Shown one piece after another: positions 4,915-11,292 of a stretch of 15,445 nucleotides of DNA. Source of the DNA: Candidatus Doudnabacteria bacterium RIFCSPHIGHO2_02_FULL_46_11 (GTDB lineage Bacteria > Patescibacteriota > Doudnabacteria > UBA920 > 2-02-FULL-46-11); contig MFES01000004.1 of assembly GCA_001779955.1 (NCBI GenBank), positions 1 to 15,445 of the forward strand. Reading direction: 5' to 3'. The notes under the pieces are model-generated. The model had not been told where the DNA came from. It made no database searches and saw only the letters and a program-made list of their open reading frames with translations. Position 1 is the stretch's first letter. The number at the start of each line of letters is the position of its first letter. The translations under genes and the position numbers were made by a program.

Positions 4915-7571
4915 AAGGAATTATTTTGATTCTCCACAATTTTAACTTCCTCTTGATTTAATTTGTAAAGTCTGTAAATATTCTGGTTTATGTCTTTTTC
5001 AATCTTTTTAATTTTGTTTCTAAAATTTTCTGCATTATCTGATGATTTATCTATAGAGTTTAATTTTTTATAAAGTGCAATAATTCCTGCAACCATAGCC
5101 GCAATTTCCCTTTGATCTTTTTCCGAAGCAATAGCAAACGGGAGATTTCTTAGATATTTAAGCTTTACTTGTGGGAATAATCGTCCAGTTTCAAAAACCT
5201 TCTTTCTGTATAGAAAATTAATGTATGTCGAGTTAAAAATTGCCAAAGCATAATAGATATTAATTTCCCTTTTTAGTTCATTTTTTATTAATGCTCCCAA
5301 TATACTTCTACCAAACCAAACACCCTTTAAATCAATTGTTGCGATTATTCTACTGGCTGTTTGTCTCCAAACGATTTTTGGCTTTAACTCAAAAAATACT
5401 TTATTTAATATTACTCTTTCGTTAGGTTGTATAAAATTTTTGTAGTCAGTTCTTACAAATAGGTCTGTTTCTTCTTGTATGTAAAATCTATCAATATTTG
5501 AACCCTTCCAATACTCTATATCTTTGGGGTCTTCTCTCCCTCCTTTATAAAATAATAATTTACCTAATTTACTTTGCCCTTTTCTCGCTTTACCTATATT
5601 TACTGCTTGATAATTAATACCAGCATCTTTAAATAAAAAGATATTGTCGAAAGTCAGACCTGTGTCTTTTTCAATTTTCTGTTCTTTCTGTTGTAAACTT
5701 TCTGCGCCTCGCTCATTTATAGATGTAAAAACTGCAGAAAGTTTATTTCTGTCTGTTCGGGTTAAATCTACAGTAAATTTGTTCTTGCCTGGTATTTTTT
5801 TTAGTACTACAATGCAACTAGGTAACTGGACTCCTCGGAAAATTTTTTCACCTAAATTGATTACAAAATTTTCATACTGATTAATTAAGTCTTTAATATC
5901 TTCATATCTGGGTTGGTATAAAAACGTGCTGGGTACGATTAAGCCAAGATATCCGCCGGACCTAAGCAATCCTATTGATCTGTCGATAAATATTTTATAA
6001 ATGTCTTTATAGTTTTTAGTAGAGTTTGGGTATTTCCTCTCAAAATATTTTGTAAACTTATCTATATCTGCTCCCCATGGGGGATTTTCTATAATCACAT
6101 CAAAACCGGAATTTTTTTGTTTGAAAACATCTTCGAATTCTTCCTGCCAATTAAATGCTTTTTTGTCTATTTTTGGATCATCAATCAAAGAATTTCCTAC
6201 CTTCATATGTTCTGTTAGCATCGGCAGTTTTTGATTGGGAACCAATGCTTTCATTAGTAGGTTTAATCTAGCGATTTCAATCGCTTGCTCATCAAGATCA
6301 ACACCATAAATATTCTCAGTTAAAATCCTACATTTTCTTAAAGCTTGTTCTGGCCTGTCTTTCCTTAAATTTTCATCCATTAATTCAAAGGCTTTGATTA
6401 AAAATGAGCCGCTGCCGCAGGCCGGATCGAGAATTTTAATTTTTTCCCGATCAGCAAGGCCAGGAGTCTCTTTTAATAATTTCCCGAGGGTATTTTGAAC
6501 GATATATTCAACAATATAGCTAGGGGTGTAATAAATTCCCTGCTTTTTTCTTTTGCTAACTACGCCTTCGCGCTGCTGAACTTTACCCAAATATTGCTCA
6601 TAAACTCCACCCAGAACATCGGAATTAATAGCGTCGAAGCGGTATTTAATGCCGGACTCTTTTTCGCCATAAAGCTTAGGAATAATTTTCCCAAACGGGT
6701 CCCCATCGGTATTCAAGTCTTCACAGAGATGTTTTTTGAAAAGATTGCTGTTGTACTTTTCATCATATATTCTAAAAATCGGCGCCAAGGATTTAATAAA
6801 GTTTGCTGGATCATTCCCGTTAGCTTCCCATTTTTGGTAGGCCTGCCAGAGAGTTTTTTCTTCAATAGAGCGATCTTCAACAACTCTAATAAAAATCAAA
6901 CGGTCTAGTATTCTCTGAACCGATTCTTCTAAATCATGTAGACTTATTTTTGTATTCCACTGCCTAAAATTGTTAGTAAGAATTTCCCGCCATTCGACTA
7001 AATCTTGCGCCAAAACTTCATTAACACTGACTCTTTTGGCAGTAATTCCCCATTTTTGGGCTTGAGCGTTTAACTCACCCTTTTCGACACTCTCCCTGGA
7101 AAGCAACCAAAGGTCATTGAATCTTTTTAGATAGTCTTTGTAAGTAAAGGTTAGATTGGCTCTCGGGTTGGGTGTTTTCCAGTCTGAACTGAAAACCTTT
7201 AGACCTTCAAAATCAGTTAAAACTACCCAACTAATTCCTTTATTCCAACCATACTCAATTGCTTGTTTGGCCCATTGATCTTTGTTCAGATCAGCCGGTA
7301 TAGCTTTAGCCTCTAATAAAAATTGGGTTAGATTGTGAAGTCGGAAAGAGTAATCAATCCAGCCAGAAGCAGTCGCTTCTTCTTCAACGACTTCATTTGA
7401 TGATTGGCTGTTATACACATCCCAGTTGAGAGCGTGGAATAACGGTAAGATAAAATCTTTACGAGTATTGGCTTCGTTGTATTTTTTACGTTTTGTAGAG
7501 TTTAGAGCCTCAAATTTTTTAATTAAGGCTGCAATTTCTTGCTTTGCTTCTGATTTTGAAAATATTTTCAT
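4911..7571 (-). CDS. Type IIG-like restriction endonuclease-methyltransferase
   Basis: The 886-aa chain has the order expected of a one-chain restriction-modification enzyme. The N-terminal nuclease-like region contains TRKDFILPLFHALNW (about 36-50), D73 in GWIDYSF and E87-A-K89 in FLLEAKA, a PD-(D/E)XK pattern. A helical linker follows (about 180-345). The N6-adenine methyltransferase has GIYYTP (345-350), AdoMet motif DPACGSGSF (382-390), VDLDEQAIEIARLNLLM and the catalytic NPPW (496-499). A C-terminal target-recognition region (about 620-860) includes FETGRLFPQVKLKYLRNLPF. Such enzymes methylate and cut DNA using AdoMet. The start overlaps the preceding stop (TAATG), and TAGAAT lies 6 bases upstream, so it may be both coupled and separately transcribed as a leaderless mRNA. 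The DNA is A+T-rich, especially the C-terminal half. All key motifs are intact. Confidence 0.9.
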   Translation of the reverse strand: MKIFSKSEAKQEIAALIKKFEALNSTKRKKYNEANTRKDFILPLFHALNWDVYNSQSSNEVVEEEATASGWIDYSFRLHNLTQFLLEAKAIPADLNKDQWAKQAIEYGWNKGISWVVLTDFEGLKVFSSDWKTPNPRANLTFTYKDYLKRFNDLWLLSRESVEKGELNAQAQKWGITAKRVSVNEVLAQDLVEWREILTNNFRQWNTKISLHDLEESVQRILDRLIFIRVVEDRSIEEKTLWQAYQKWEANGNDPANFIKSLAPIFRIYDEKYNSNLFKKHLCEDLNTDGDPFGKIIPKLYGEKESGIKYRFDAINSDVLGGVYEQYLGKVQQREGVVSKRKKQGIYYTPSYIVEYIVQNTLGKLLKETPGLADREKIKILDPACGSGSFLIKAFELMDENLRKDRPEQALRKCRILTENIYGVDLDEQAIEIARLNLLMKALVPNQKLPMLTEHMKVGNSLIDDPKIDKKAFNWQEEFEDVFKQKNSGFDVIIENPPWGADIDKFTKYFERKYPNSTKNYKDIYKIFIDRSIGLLRSGGYLGLIVPSTFLYQPRYEDIKDLINQYENFVINLGEKIFRGVQLPSCIVVLKKIPGKNKFTVDLTRTDRNKLSAVFTSINERGAESLQQKEQKIEKDTGLTFDNIFLFKDAGINYQAVNIGKARKGQSKLGKLLFYKGGREDPKDIEYWKGSNIDRFYIQEETDLFVRTDYKNFIQPNERVILNKVFFELKPKIVWRQTASRIIATIDLKGVWFGRSILGALIKNELKREINIYYALAIFNSTYINFLYRKKVFETGRLFPQVKLKYLRNLPFAIASEKDQREIAAMVAGIIALYKKLNSIDKSSDNAENFRNKIKKIEKDINQNIYRLYKLNQEEVKIVENQNNSL

Positions 7572-7903
7572 TAAGTTATTCTATCATCAAAGAGTGGATC
7601 AAAATCATTTGTCGAAAAATTATATAGGAACAATAATTTTCCATTGTTGTAAAAACCTTGTTCCTCAGCATGTTCTTTCACTAATGTCTCTGCTTTTTGA
7701 AAAAGATTATTTTCATCTATTTTTGATTGATTGTTGGCCATGGTATCAAGGAAACTTATGAAAAACTCAACTTTAATAGATTTTCCATCTGATTTAACCT
7801 CAAATATGGCCATTCTTCCCTTATCTAACTGACCGAAACTTCCAGAATGGTGAACGGGAAGCTCTTTATCTATAAAACCATTGGTTATTTTTCTGATTTT
7901 CAT
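7571..7903 (-). CDS. 110-aa unknown protein, first gene of the Type IIG operon
   Basis: A soluble, mixed alpha/beta-looking protein without membrane segments, cysteines or a recognisable motif. Visible features are HHSGSFGQLDKGRMAIFEVKSDGKSI (about 18-43, beta-hairpin-like) and an acidic end (STNDFDPLFDDRIT). Its stop overlaps the methyltransferase start by one base, so it is the leading gene of a coupled operon. In such a place it might be a control or accessory protein of the restriction enzyme, but nothing in the sequence proves this. TAAAAT is placed so that transcription would begin at the A of the ATG. Confidence 0.6.
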   Translation of the reverse strand: MKIRKITNGFIDKELPVHHSGSFGQLDKGRMAIFEVKSDGKSIKVEFFISFLDTMANNQSKIDENNLFQKAETLVKEHAEEQGFYNNGKLLFLYNFSTNDFDPLFDDRIT

Positions 7904-7907
7904 TAAC

Positions 7908-7943
7908 TTATTTTACTCCCGCTGCCTGCTTTTATGCTAATAT
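7908..7943. repeat. 36-bp divergent promoter module, copy 1
   Basis: It matches 10616-10651 at 35 of 36 positions. On the minus strand it supplies TAAAAT (7915-7910) 6 bases before the ATG at 7903. On the plus strand it supplies an extended -10, TATGCTAATAT (7933-7943). It lies between the Type IIG operon and the LexA-methyltransferase gene. Confidence 0.75.
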
Positions 7944-7956
7944 GTTTACTCAGAGG

Positions 7957-7985
7957 TTGACAGCATACGAATATTTTACTAAAGT
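7957..7985 (+). promoter_or_regulatory. promoter of the LexA-methyltransferase gene
   Basis: A perfect TTGACA (7957-7962), 17 bp, TAAAGT (7980-7985). The predicted start at about 7992-7994 coincides with the ATG at 7994, and no Shine-Dalgarno site is present, so the mRNA is probably leaderless. The -10 box is buried in the palindrome at 7977-7992. Confidence 0.5.
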
Positions 7986-7992
7986 TTTAGTA
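7977..7992. promoter_or_regulatory. candidate LexA-type operator
   Basis: TACTAAAGTTTTAGTA has perfect 7-bp arms around a GT centre. It covers the -10 box and ends one base before the start codon of a gene whose product begins with a LexA DNA-binding domain. The position fits autorepression. The half-site TTTAGTA is reminiscent of TTAG...TACTA-type LexA sites described in xanthomonads; the link is inference. Confidence 0.5.
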
Positions 7993-7993
7993 G

Positions 7994-9763
7994 ATGCCCA
8001 ACGTCACCCCTAAGCAAAAAAAGATTTTGGATTTTATCGTCGCTTTCTCTAAAAAAGAGGGCTATTCCCCTTCACTGGCGGAAATTGCCCGACACTTTGG
8101 AAAGTCGACGACGACCATTCATCAATACGTCGCTGCCCTCAAAGCCAAGGGCCAGCTAACCAAGGAAGAAAACGTCTGGAGGGGAATCCAGCCCAATCAA
8201 CCGGTGACTCAAATTTTTCTGTTAGGCTACATCGCCGCCGGAGCTCCAATCGAGCCGTTCGAAAACCCGGAACCAATCCAAGTTCCCTTGAGCTTTACCA
8301 ACTCACCCGGTAATTACTACGCCCTTAAAGTCAAAGGTAACAGCATGGTCGATGACGGCATTAATCACAACAGTTTAATCGTCATCAAGCACCAAAAGAC
8401 AGCCGATAATGGCGACGCCGTGATCGCCGTTACCGAGGACGGCGCCACCCTCAAAGTCTTCAGGAAGAGACAAAATCAAGTCTGGCTGGAACCGAGAAAC
8501 AAAAACTTCCCCACGATTAAACCTAAACAATTGGAAATCAGGGGCAAGTTTGTCGGCGTTATTTCCGCCAGTGGGCAGCAATCAGAATTCCACGAACTAA
8601 CCGAGCGTTATTTAGCGGAAACTCCAATCAGCCACCGGAAATTAAACGGGCAGTATTTTACCCCCAAGACTATCAGGGAAGCCTTGTTAAGCCATTTGCC
8701 CAAAAATATCAGCCAGCCCAAAGTCCTCGATCCCGCCTGTGGTACCGGCGAGTTTTTGGTCTCGGCTAACCACTATTTTAAACAGCCGCGGCTTTACGGC
8801 TGGGATATCGAAGCCAAGCTGGTTCAAATTACCAGGAAAGTTGCCCCTCAGGCCCGGGTAAAAAGACTCGACGCGCTCACTGTGAAAACCGCTGAAAAAT
8901 TCGATTTTGTCATCGGCAATCCGCCCTATTTTGAATTTAAGCCCAACCAAGAGCTCAAGAGAAAATTTAGCCAAGTAATTAATGGTCGGGCGAATATCTT
9001 TAGTTTTTTTATCAAACTGGGGCTGGATCTGTTAAAACCCAATGGCTACTTGGCTTATGTCGTGCCGCCGTCAATGAATAACGGCCGCTACTTTGCCCAG
9101 CTGCGGCAATACATTATCGATCATGGGAACATTGAATCTCTCTCGATTTTGGATAATTCCAAACTTTTCCACCAAGCTTTGCAAAGCACCATGTTACTGG
9201 TGATTAAAAAAACCAAAAATAAGGGCGATTATATTTTCAAGAAAAACGGCCTGTCAATTTTTACCGAACAGCCAACCAAGCTTGCCCAGGCCTTTAAAAA
9301 TAAAGCCACGCTCTATGACTTGGGGTATTCGGTTAAAACCGGTCGTTTGGTGTGGAATCAAAATAAACACTTGCTCACCCTGGAGAAAAATAACAGTATC
9401 CCGTTAATCTGGGCGCATAACATTACCGAAAACGGCTTGAAATTTTTCCACAAGAAAAACAAATATCAATACGTCCGAATTAACAATTACGACTGCGGGC
9501 CGGCGATTGTCACCAACCGGATTACCGGCACAGTTAAAAAAGGCCAACTAAAGGCGGCAATTATCCCCAAGGGTATGAAGTTTATCGCTGAAAATCATGT
9601 CAATGTTATCTTTCCGGGCCCCAACTCCAACCATCTCTCCCTTGAAGAAATTACCCGGCAACTAATGTCCAAGGAAAAACTGGAAATACTTCAACAAATT
9701 ACCGGCAATACCCAAATCTCTAAAACCGAGCTGGAAAAACTCTTCCCCTTAAATATTGGTTAA
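7994..9763 (+). CDS. LexA repressor fused to N6-adenine DNA methyltransferase
   Basis: Residues 1-67 are a LexA winged helix (TPKQKKILDFIVAFSKKEGY, then SLAEIARHFG and GQLTKEENVWRGIQP). Residues 72-195 are a LexA/S24 protease domain with every functional residue: the self-cleavage site A82-G83 (YIAAGAP), Ser117 in KGNSMVDDG and Lys154 in GATLKV. After a short linker comes a gamma-type methyltransferase: GQYFTP (219-224), DPACGTGEF (246-254), GWDIE and NPPYFEF (309-315), then a long C-terminal part that probably recognises the target (about 400-589). LexA normally ends near 200 aa, so this is a true added enzyme, not a short tail. The fusion is one uninterrupted frame. Its tail overlaps the convergent endonuclease by 15 bp. 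Inferred role: the modification half of a Type II system that represses itself and may be split by RecA-stimulated cleavage. Confidence 0.93.
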   Translation: MPNVTPKQKKILDFIVAFSKKEGYSPSLAEIARHFGKSTTTIHQYVAALKAKGQLTKEENVWRGIQPNQPVTQIFLLGYIAAGAPIEPFENPEPIQVPLSFTNSPGNYYALKVKGNSMVDDGINHNSLIVIKHQKTADNGDAVIAVTEDGATLKVFRKRQNQVWLEPRNKNFPTIKPKQLEIRGKFVGVISASGQQSEFHELTERYLAETPISHRKLNGQYFTPKTIREALLSHLPKNISQPKVLDPACGTGEFLVSANHYFKQPRLYGWDIEAKLVQITRKVAPQARVKRLDALTVKTAEKFDFVIGNPPYFEFKPNQELKRKFSQVINGRANIFSFFIKLGLDLLKPNGYLAYVVPPSMNNGRYFAQLRQYIIDHGNIESLSILDNSKLFHQALQSTMLLVIKKTKNKGDYIFKKNGLSIFTEQPTKLAQAFKNKATLYDLGYSVKTGRLVWNQNKHLLTLEKNNSIPLIWAHNITENGLKFFHKKNKYQYVRINNYDCGPAIVTNRITGTVKKGQLKAAIIPKGMKFIAENHVNVIFPGPNSNHLSLEEITRQLMSKEKLEILQQITGNTQISKTELEKLFPLNIG

Positions 9764-10219
9764 AAAGGCCCTTTGGCAAAAAGGACTTAAACCAACGCCG
9801 TTGGTAAAGCTCGACTGAACCCGTAAAACCAAGTTGCCATTGATAAAAATCCCATAACTTTTACTCTTGATTGCTTTTGCCTCAACTTTCACCTTTCCGG
9901 TAACCAAACTGTCATATTTGTCGTTCGAGTAAGAGAGAATGTCTTTCTGGCTGACGATTATCGTCAGTAACTCGAGCTTCTTGTCATAACCGAGCAAAAT
10001 CTTTAAAAAGTTAATCTTGTCTTTTAAGGGTAATCGATTAAAATGCCAGACGCTCTCGCGGGTGGCTTTTCTCTGGATCGGTTCGGCTAATTTTCTGGCA
10101 AATTCCTGAATTTTGGGATATTGGTATTTGGAGTCTTTAATTGCTTTTTGGGATAACGCGGAAATCTTAGAGTATTCCCCGCCCATTGTCTTTAGAGTGG
10201 CTCTTATTTTCAGCCACAT
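9749..10219 (-). CDS. Type II restriction endonuclease, C-terminal part (frameshifted)
   Basis: These 156 residues continue the endonuclease begun at 10611. Reading through one extra base in the A-run (T-run 10232-10235 on the plus strand) joins ...GTGTQ to KELKNMWLKIRATL and gives one chain of about 287 aa. The part contains many Lys and aromatic residues and ends with VEAKAIKSKSYGIFING and a Ser/Phe-rich QSSFTNGVGLSPFCQRAF, which looks like a folded core end. The apparent ATG at 10219 lacks a Shine-Dalgarno site and is probably internal. The stop overlaps the methyltransferase end tail to tail, so the pair forms a compact restriction-modification unit. Confidence 0.7.
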   Translation of the reverse strand: MWLKIRATLKTMGGEYSKISALSQKAIKDSKYQYPKIQEFARKLAEPIQRKATRESVWHFNRLPLKDKINFLKILLGYDKKLELLTIIVSQKDILSYSNDKYDSLVTGKVKVEAKAIKSKSYGIFINGNLVLRVQSSFTNGVGLSPFCQRAFLTNI

Positions 10220-10224
10220 ATTCT

Positions 10225-10611
10225 TTAGCTCTTTTGCGTGCCCGTTCCGACGCCAACGGATTTTAAAGAAATCCCGATAGAATCATTGTTTCCAAAAATA
10301 ACCTTTACATCGGCCAGGGTTTTATTGGCTCGAAATGCCCTCCCAATCCAAAGGATCTCTTTGATCTGACCCTGGGTTTTACTTTTACGTTTAAGTAAGT
10401 TCCCGATATGGGGTAATAGTCTCTTAGCCTTTTCTTCTTGGTCTTTGATTCTTAATTTTCCGTCTGGAAAAGTGGACAGGGTTTTCCTTAAAGTCTTAAT
10501 TTCTTCGGTGTAGTTCCTGGGTAAACGAAAATAATTAATCAAACCTTGGCAAATCAATAATTCAAAAAAATCCGCTTTTGCCCGGCTGGACTTTTCTATA
10601 TTTTTCTTCAT
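10225..10611 (-). CDS. Type II restriction endonuclease, N-terminal part (frameshifted)
   Basis: The N-terminus has a helical start, SSRAKADFFELLICQGL, common in Type II endonucleases. It reaches the catalytic core ADVKVIFGNNDSIGISLKS, in which D101 and S115-L116-K117 fit the PD-(D/E)XK pattern (D...SLK form). The frame stops (TAA at 10227-10225) only 8 residues after the core. In the next frame the sequence continues without break as KELKN, so one base seems to be missing from an A-run. That could be a true inactivating mutation, a phase-variable tract (short, only four A), frameshifting during translation, or an assembly error. TAAAAT 6 bases before the ATG makes a leaderless promoter within the shared 36-bp module. 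The partner is the LexA-methyltransferase. Confidence 0.7.
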   Translation of the reverse strand: MKKNIEKSSRAKADFFELLICQGLINYFRLPRNYTEEIKTLRKTLSTFPDGKLRIKDQEEKAKRLLPHIGNLLKRKSKTQGQIKEILWIGRAFRANKTLADVKVIFGNNDSIGISLKSVGVGTGTQKS

Positions 10612-10615
10612 CGCG

Positions 10616-10651
10616 TTATTTTACTCCCCCTGCCTGCTTTTATGCTAATAT
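10616..10651. repeat. 36-bp divergent promoter module, copy 2
   Basis: It matches 7908-7943 except for one base (10629). Minus strand: TAAAAT (10623-10618), predicted start exactly at the ATG at 10611. Plus strand: TATGCTAATAT (10641-10651), aimed at the YbaK-type gene. A third, partial copy (CTGCTTTTATGCTAATAT plus TTAG) lies at 11191-11212. Confidence 0.75.
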
Positions 10652-10652
10652 T

Positions 10653-10679
10653 TAGAGCTTCAGGGTTCAACCCTGTAAG
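10653..10679 (+). repeat. 27-bp repeat with palindrome, copy 1
   Basis: Identical to 11161-11187. The core CAGGGTTCAACCCTG (10661-10675) has 7-bp arms around a single C. It lies between the 36-bp module and the YbaK-type gene, covering the -35 region of that gene's extended -10 promoter, so it may be an operator. Confidence 0.8.
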
Positions 10680-10681
10680 CA

Positions 10682-10690
10682 TGTTAGAAT
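10682..10690 (+). promoter_or_regulatory. extended -10 promoter of the YbaK-type gene
   Basis: TGTTAGAAT (10682-10690) fits TGnTATAAT with one change, and the ATG follows 8 bases later. There is no Shine-Dalgarno site, so a leaderless start is likely. Confidence 0.4.
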
Positions 10691-10698
10691 AAGAAAAT

Positions 10699-11163
10699 AT
10701 GAGTCAGGGAATTAAAAGGGTTCAAGAGGCAATCCGAAAGCTGGGGTTTGAGTTTGAGGTCAGAGAACTGCCGGTCTCAACCCGGACATCACCGAAGGCG
10801 GCTGCGGCAATTGGCTGCAAAGTCGGCCAGATTGCCAAATCGATTGTGTTTCAGTCTGCTTCAGGCCGGGCAATTTTAGTGATCGCCAGCGGCCAAAACC
10901 GAATTAATGAAGCCGCTATCAGCCAAATTTTAGGGGAAGAAATTATCAAGGCAGACGCGGACTTTGTTTACCGGGAAACGGGCTTGGCCATCGGCGGGGT
11001 GGCGCCGGTCGGCCATTTAAAACCCTTAAAGACTTTTATCGACCAAGACCTATTAAAATTCCCCCAAATCTGGGCCGCGGCCGGCACTCCCCACGCGGTA
11101 TTTCCGCTGACTTTTGCGGAATTAGTTAACCTGACCCAAGGGCAAGTAGTTAAAGTCTGTTAG
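10699..11163 (+). CDS. YbaK/EbsC-family aminoacyl-tRNA deacylase-like protein
   Basis: A single editing domain of 154 aa, the normal length for free-standing members. The signature is AKSIVF with the conserved Lys47, then ILVIASGQNRIN, GGVAPVGH (99-106) and AGTPHAVFPL (128-137). Family members hydrolyse mischarged tRNAs in trans, for example Cys- or Ala-tRNA(Pro); which one cannot be read here. The enzyme acts in the cytosol. The gene sits alone between two identical 27-bp repeats, the second of which starts with its own TAG stop codon. Promoter-like elements lie before and after. This housekeeping-type gene also marks the right border of the restriction-modification island. Confidence 0.88.
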   Translation: MSQGIKRVQEAIRKLGFEFEVRELPVSTRTSPKAAAAIGCKVGQIAKSIVFQSASGRAILVIASGQNRINEAAISQILGEEIIKADADFVYRETGLAIGGVAPVGHLKPLKTFIDQDLLKFPQIWAAAGTPHAVFPLTFAELVNLTQGQVVKVC

Positions 11164-11187
11164 AGCTTCAGGGTTCAACCCTGTAAG
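11161..11187 (+). repeat. 27-bp repeat with palindrome, copy 2
   Basis: Identical to 10653-10679, including the palindrome CAGGGTTCAACCCTG (11169-11183). It begins with the TAG stop codon of the YbaK-type gene and is followed by the partial promoter copy at 11191-11212. No T-run follows, so it is not a standard terminator. Confidence 0.8.
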
Positions 11188-11190
11188 ACA

Positions 11191-11212
11191 CTGCTTTTAT
11201 GCTAATATTTAG
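11191..11212 (+). promoter_or_regulatory. third copy of the TATGCTAATAT promoter element
   Basis: These 22 bases repeat 10634-10655 exactly, including the extended -10 TATGCTAATAT. In copy 2 of the module the order is promoter then palindrome; here it is palindrome then promoter. It probably drives the small ORF and/or the zinc-ribbon gene. Confidence 0.5.
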
Positions 11213-11225
11213 CCAGGGAGAACAG

Positions 11226-11285
11226 ATGGAAAAAAACAATCTCAATATTCATTCTGCCCCTTTTCTGGTGAGAAATAAGGTATAA
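11226..11285 (+). CDS. possible 19-codon leader ORF
   Basis: An ATG at 11226 follows AGGGAG (11215-11220) at 5 bases, one of the few good Shine-Dalgarno sites in the host part of the window. The frame ends in TAA (11283-11285), which lies inside the TATAAT box of the next gene. The peptide (MEKNNLNIHSAPFLVRNKV) has no recognisable motif. It may be a real small protein or a leader whose translation affects the promoter of the zinc-ribbon gene. Confidence 0.25.
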   Translation: MEKNNLNIHSAPFLVRNKV

Positions 11286-11286
11286 T
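11281..11286 (+). promoter_or_regulatory. perfect -10 box of the zinc-ribbon gene
   Basis: TATAAT ends 6 bases before the ATG at 11293, which is the expected transcription start base. No good -35 box is visible and there is no Shine-Dalgarno site for this start. Confidence 0.5.
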
Positions 11287-11292
11287 GAACCT

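Noticed and set aside
6495..6908. 137-codon plus-strand frame inside the Type IIG gene
   Set aside because: It is antisense to the conserved methyltransferase and linker region; the translation is a hydrophobic shadow with no initiation signal.
10653..11187. CRISPR-like repeats
   Set aside because: There are only two copies of the 27-bp repeat, separated by a full gene rather than by a spacer, and no cas genes are present.
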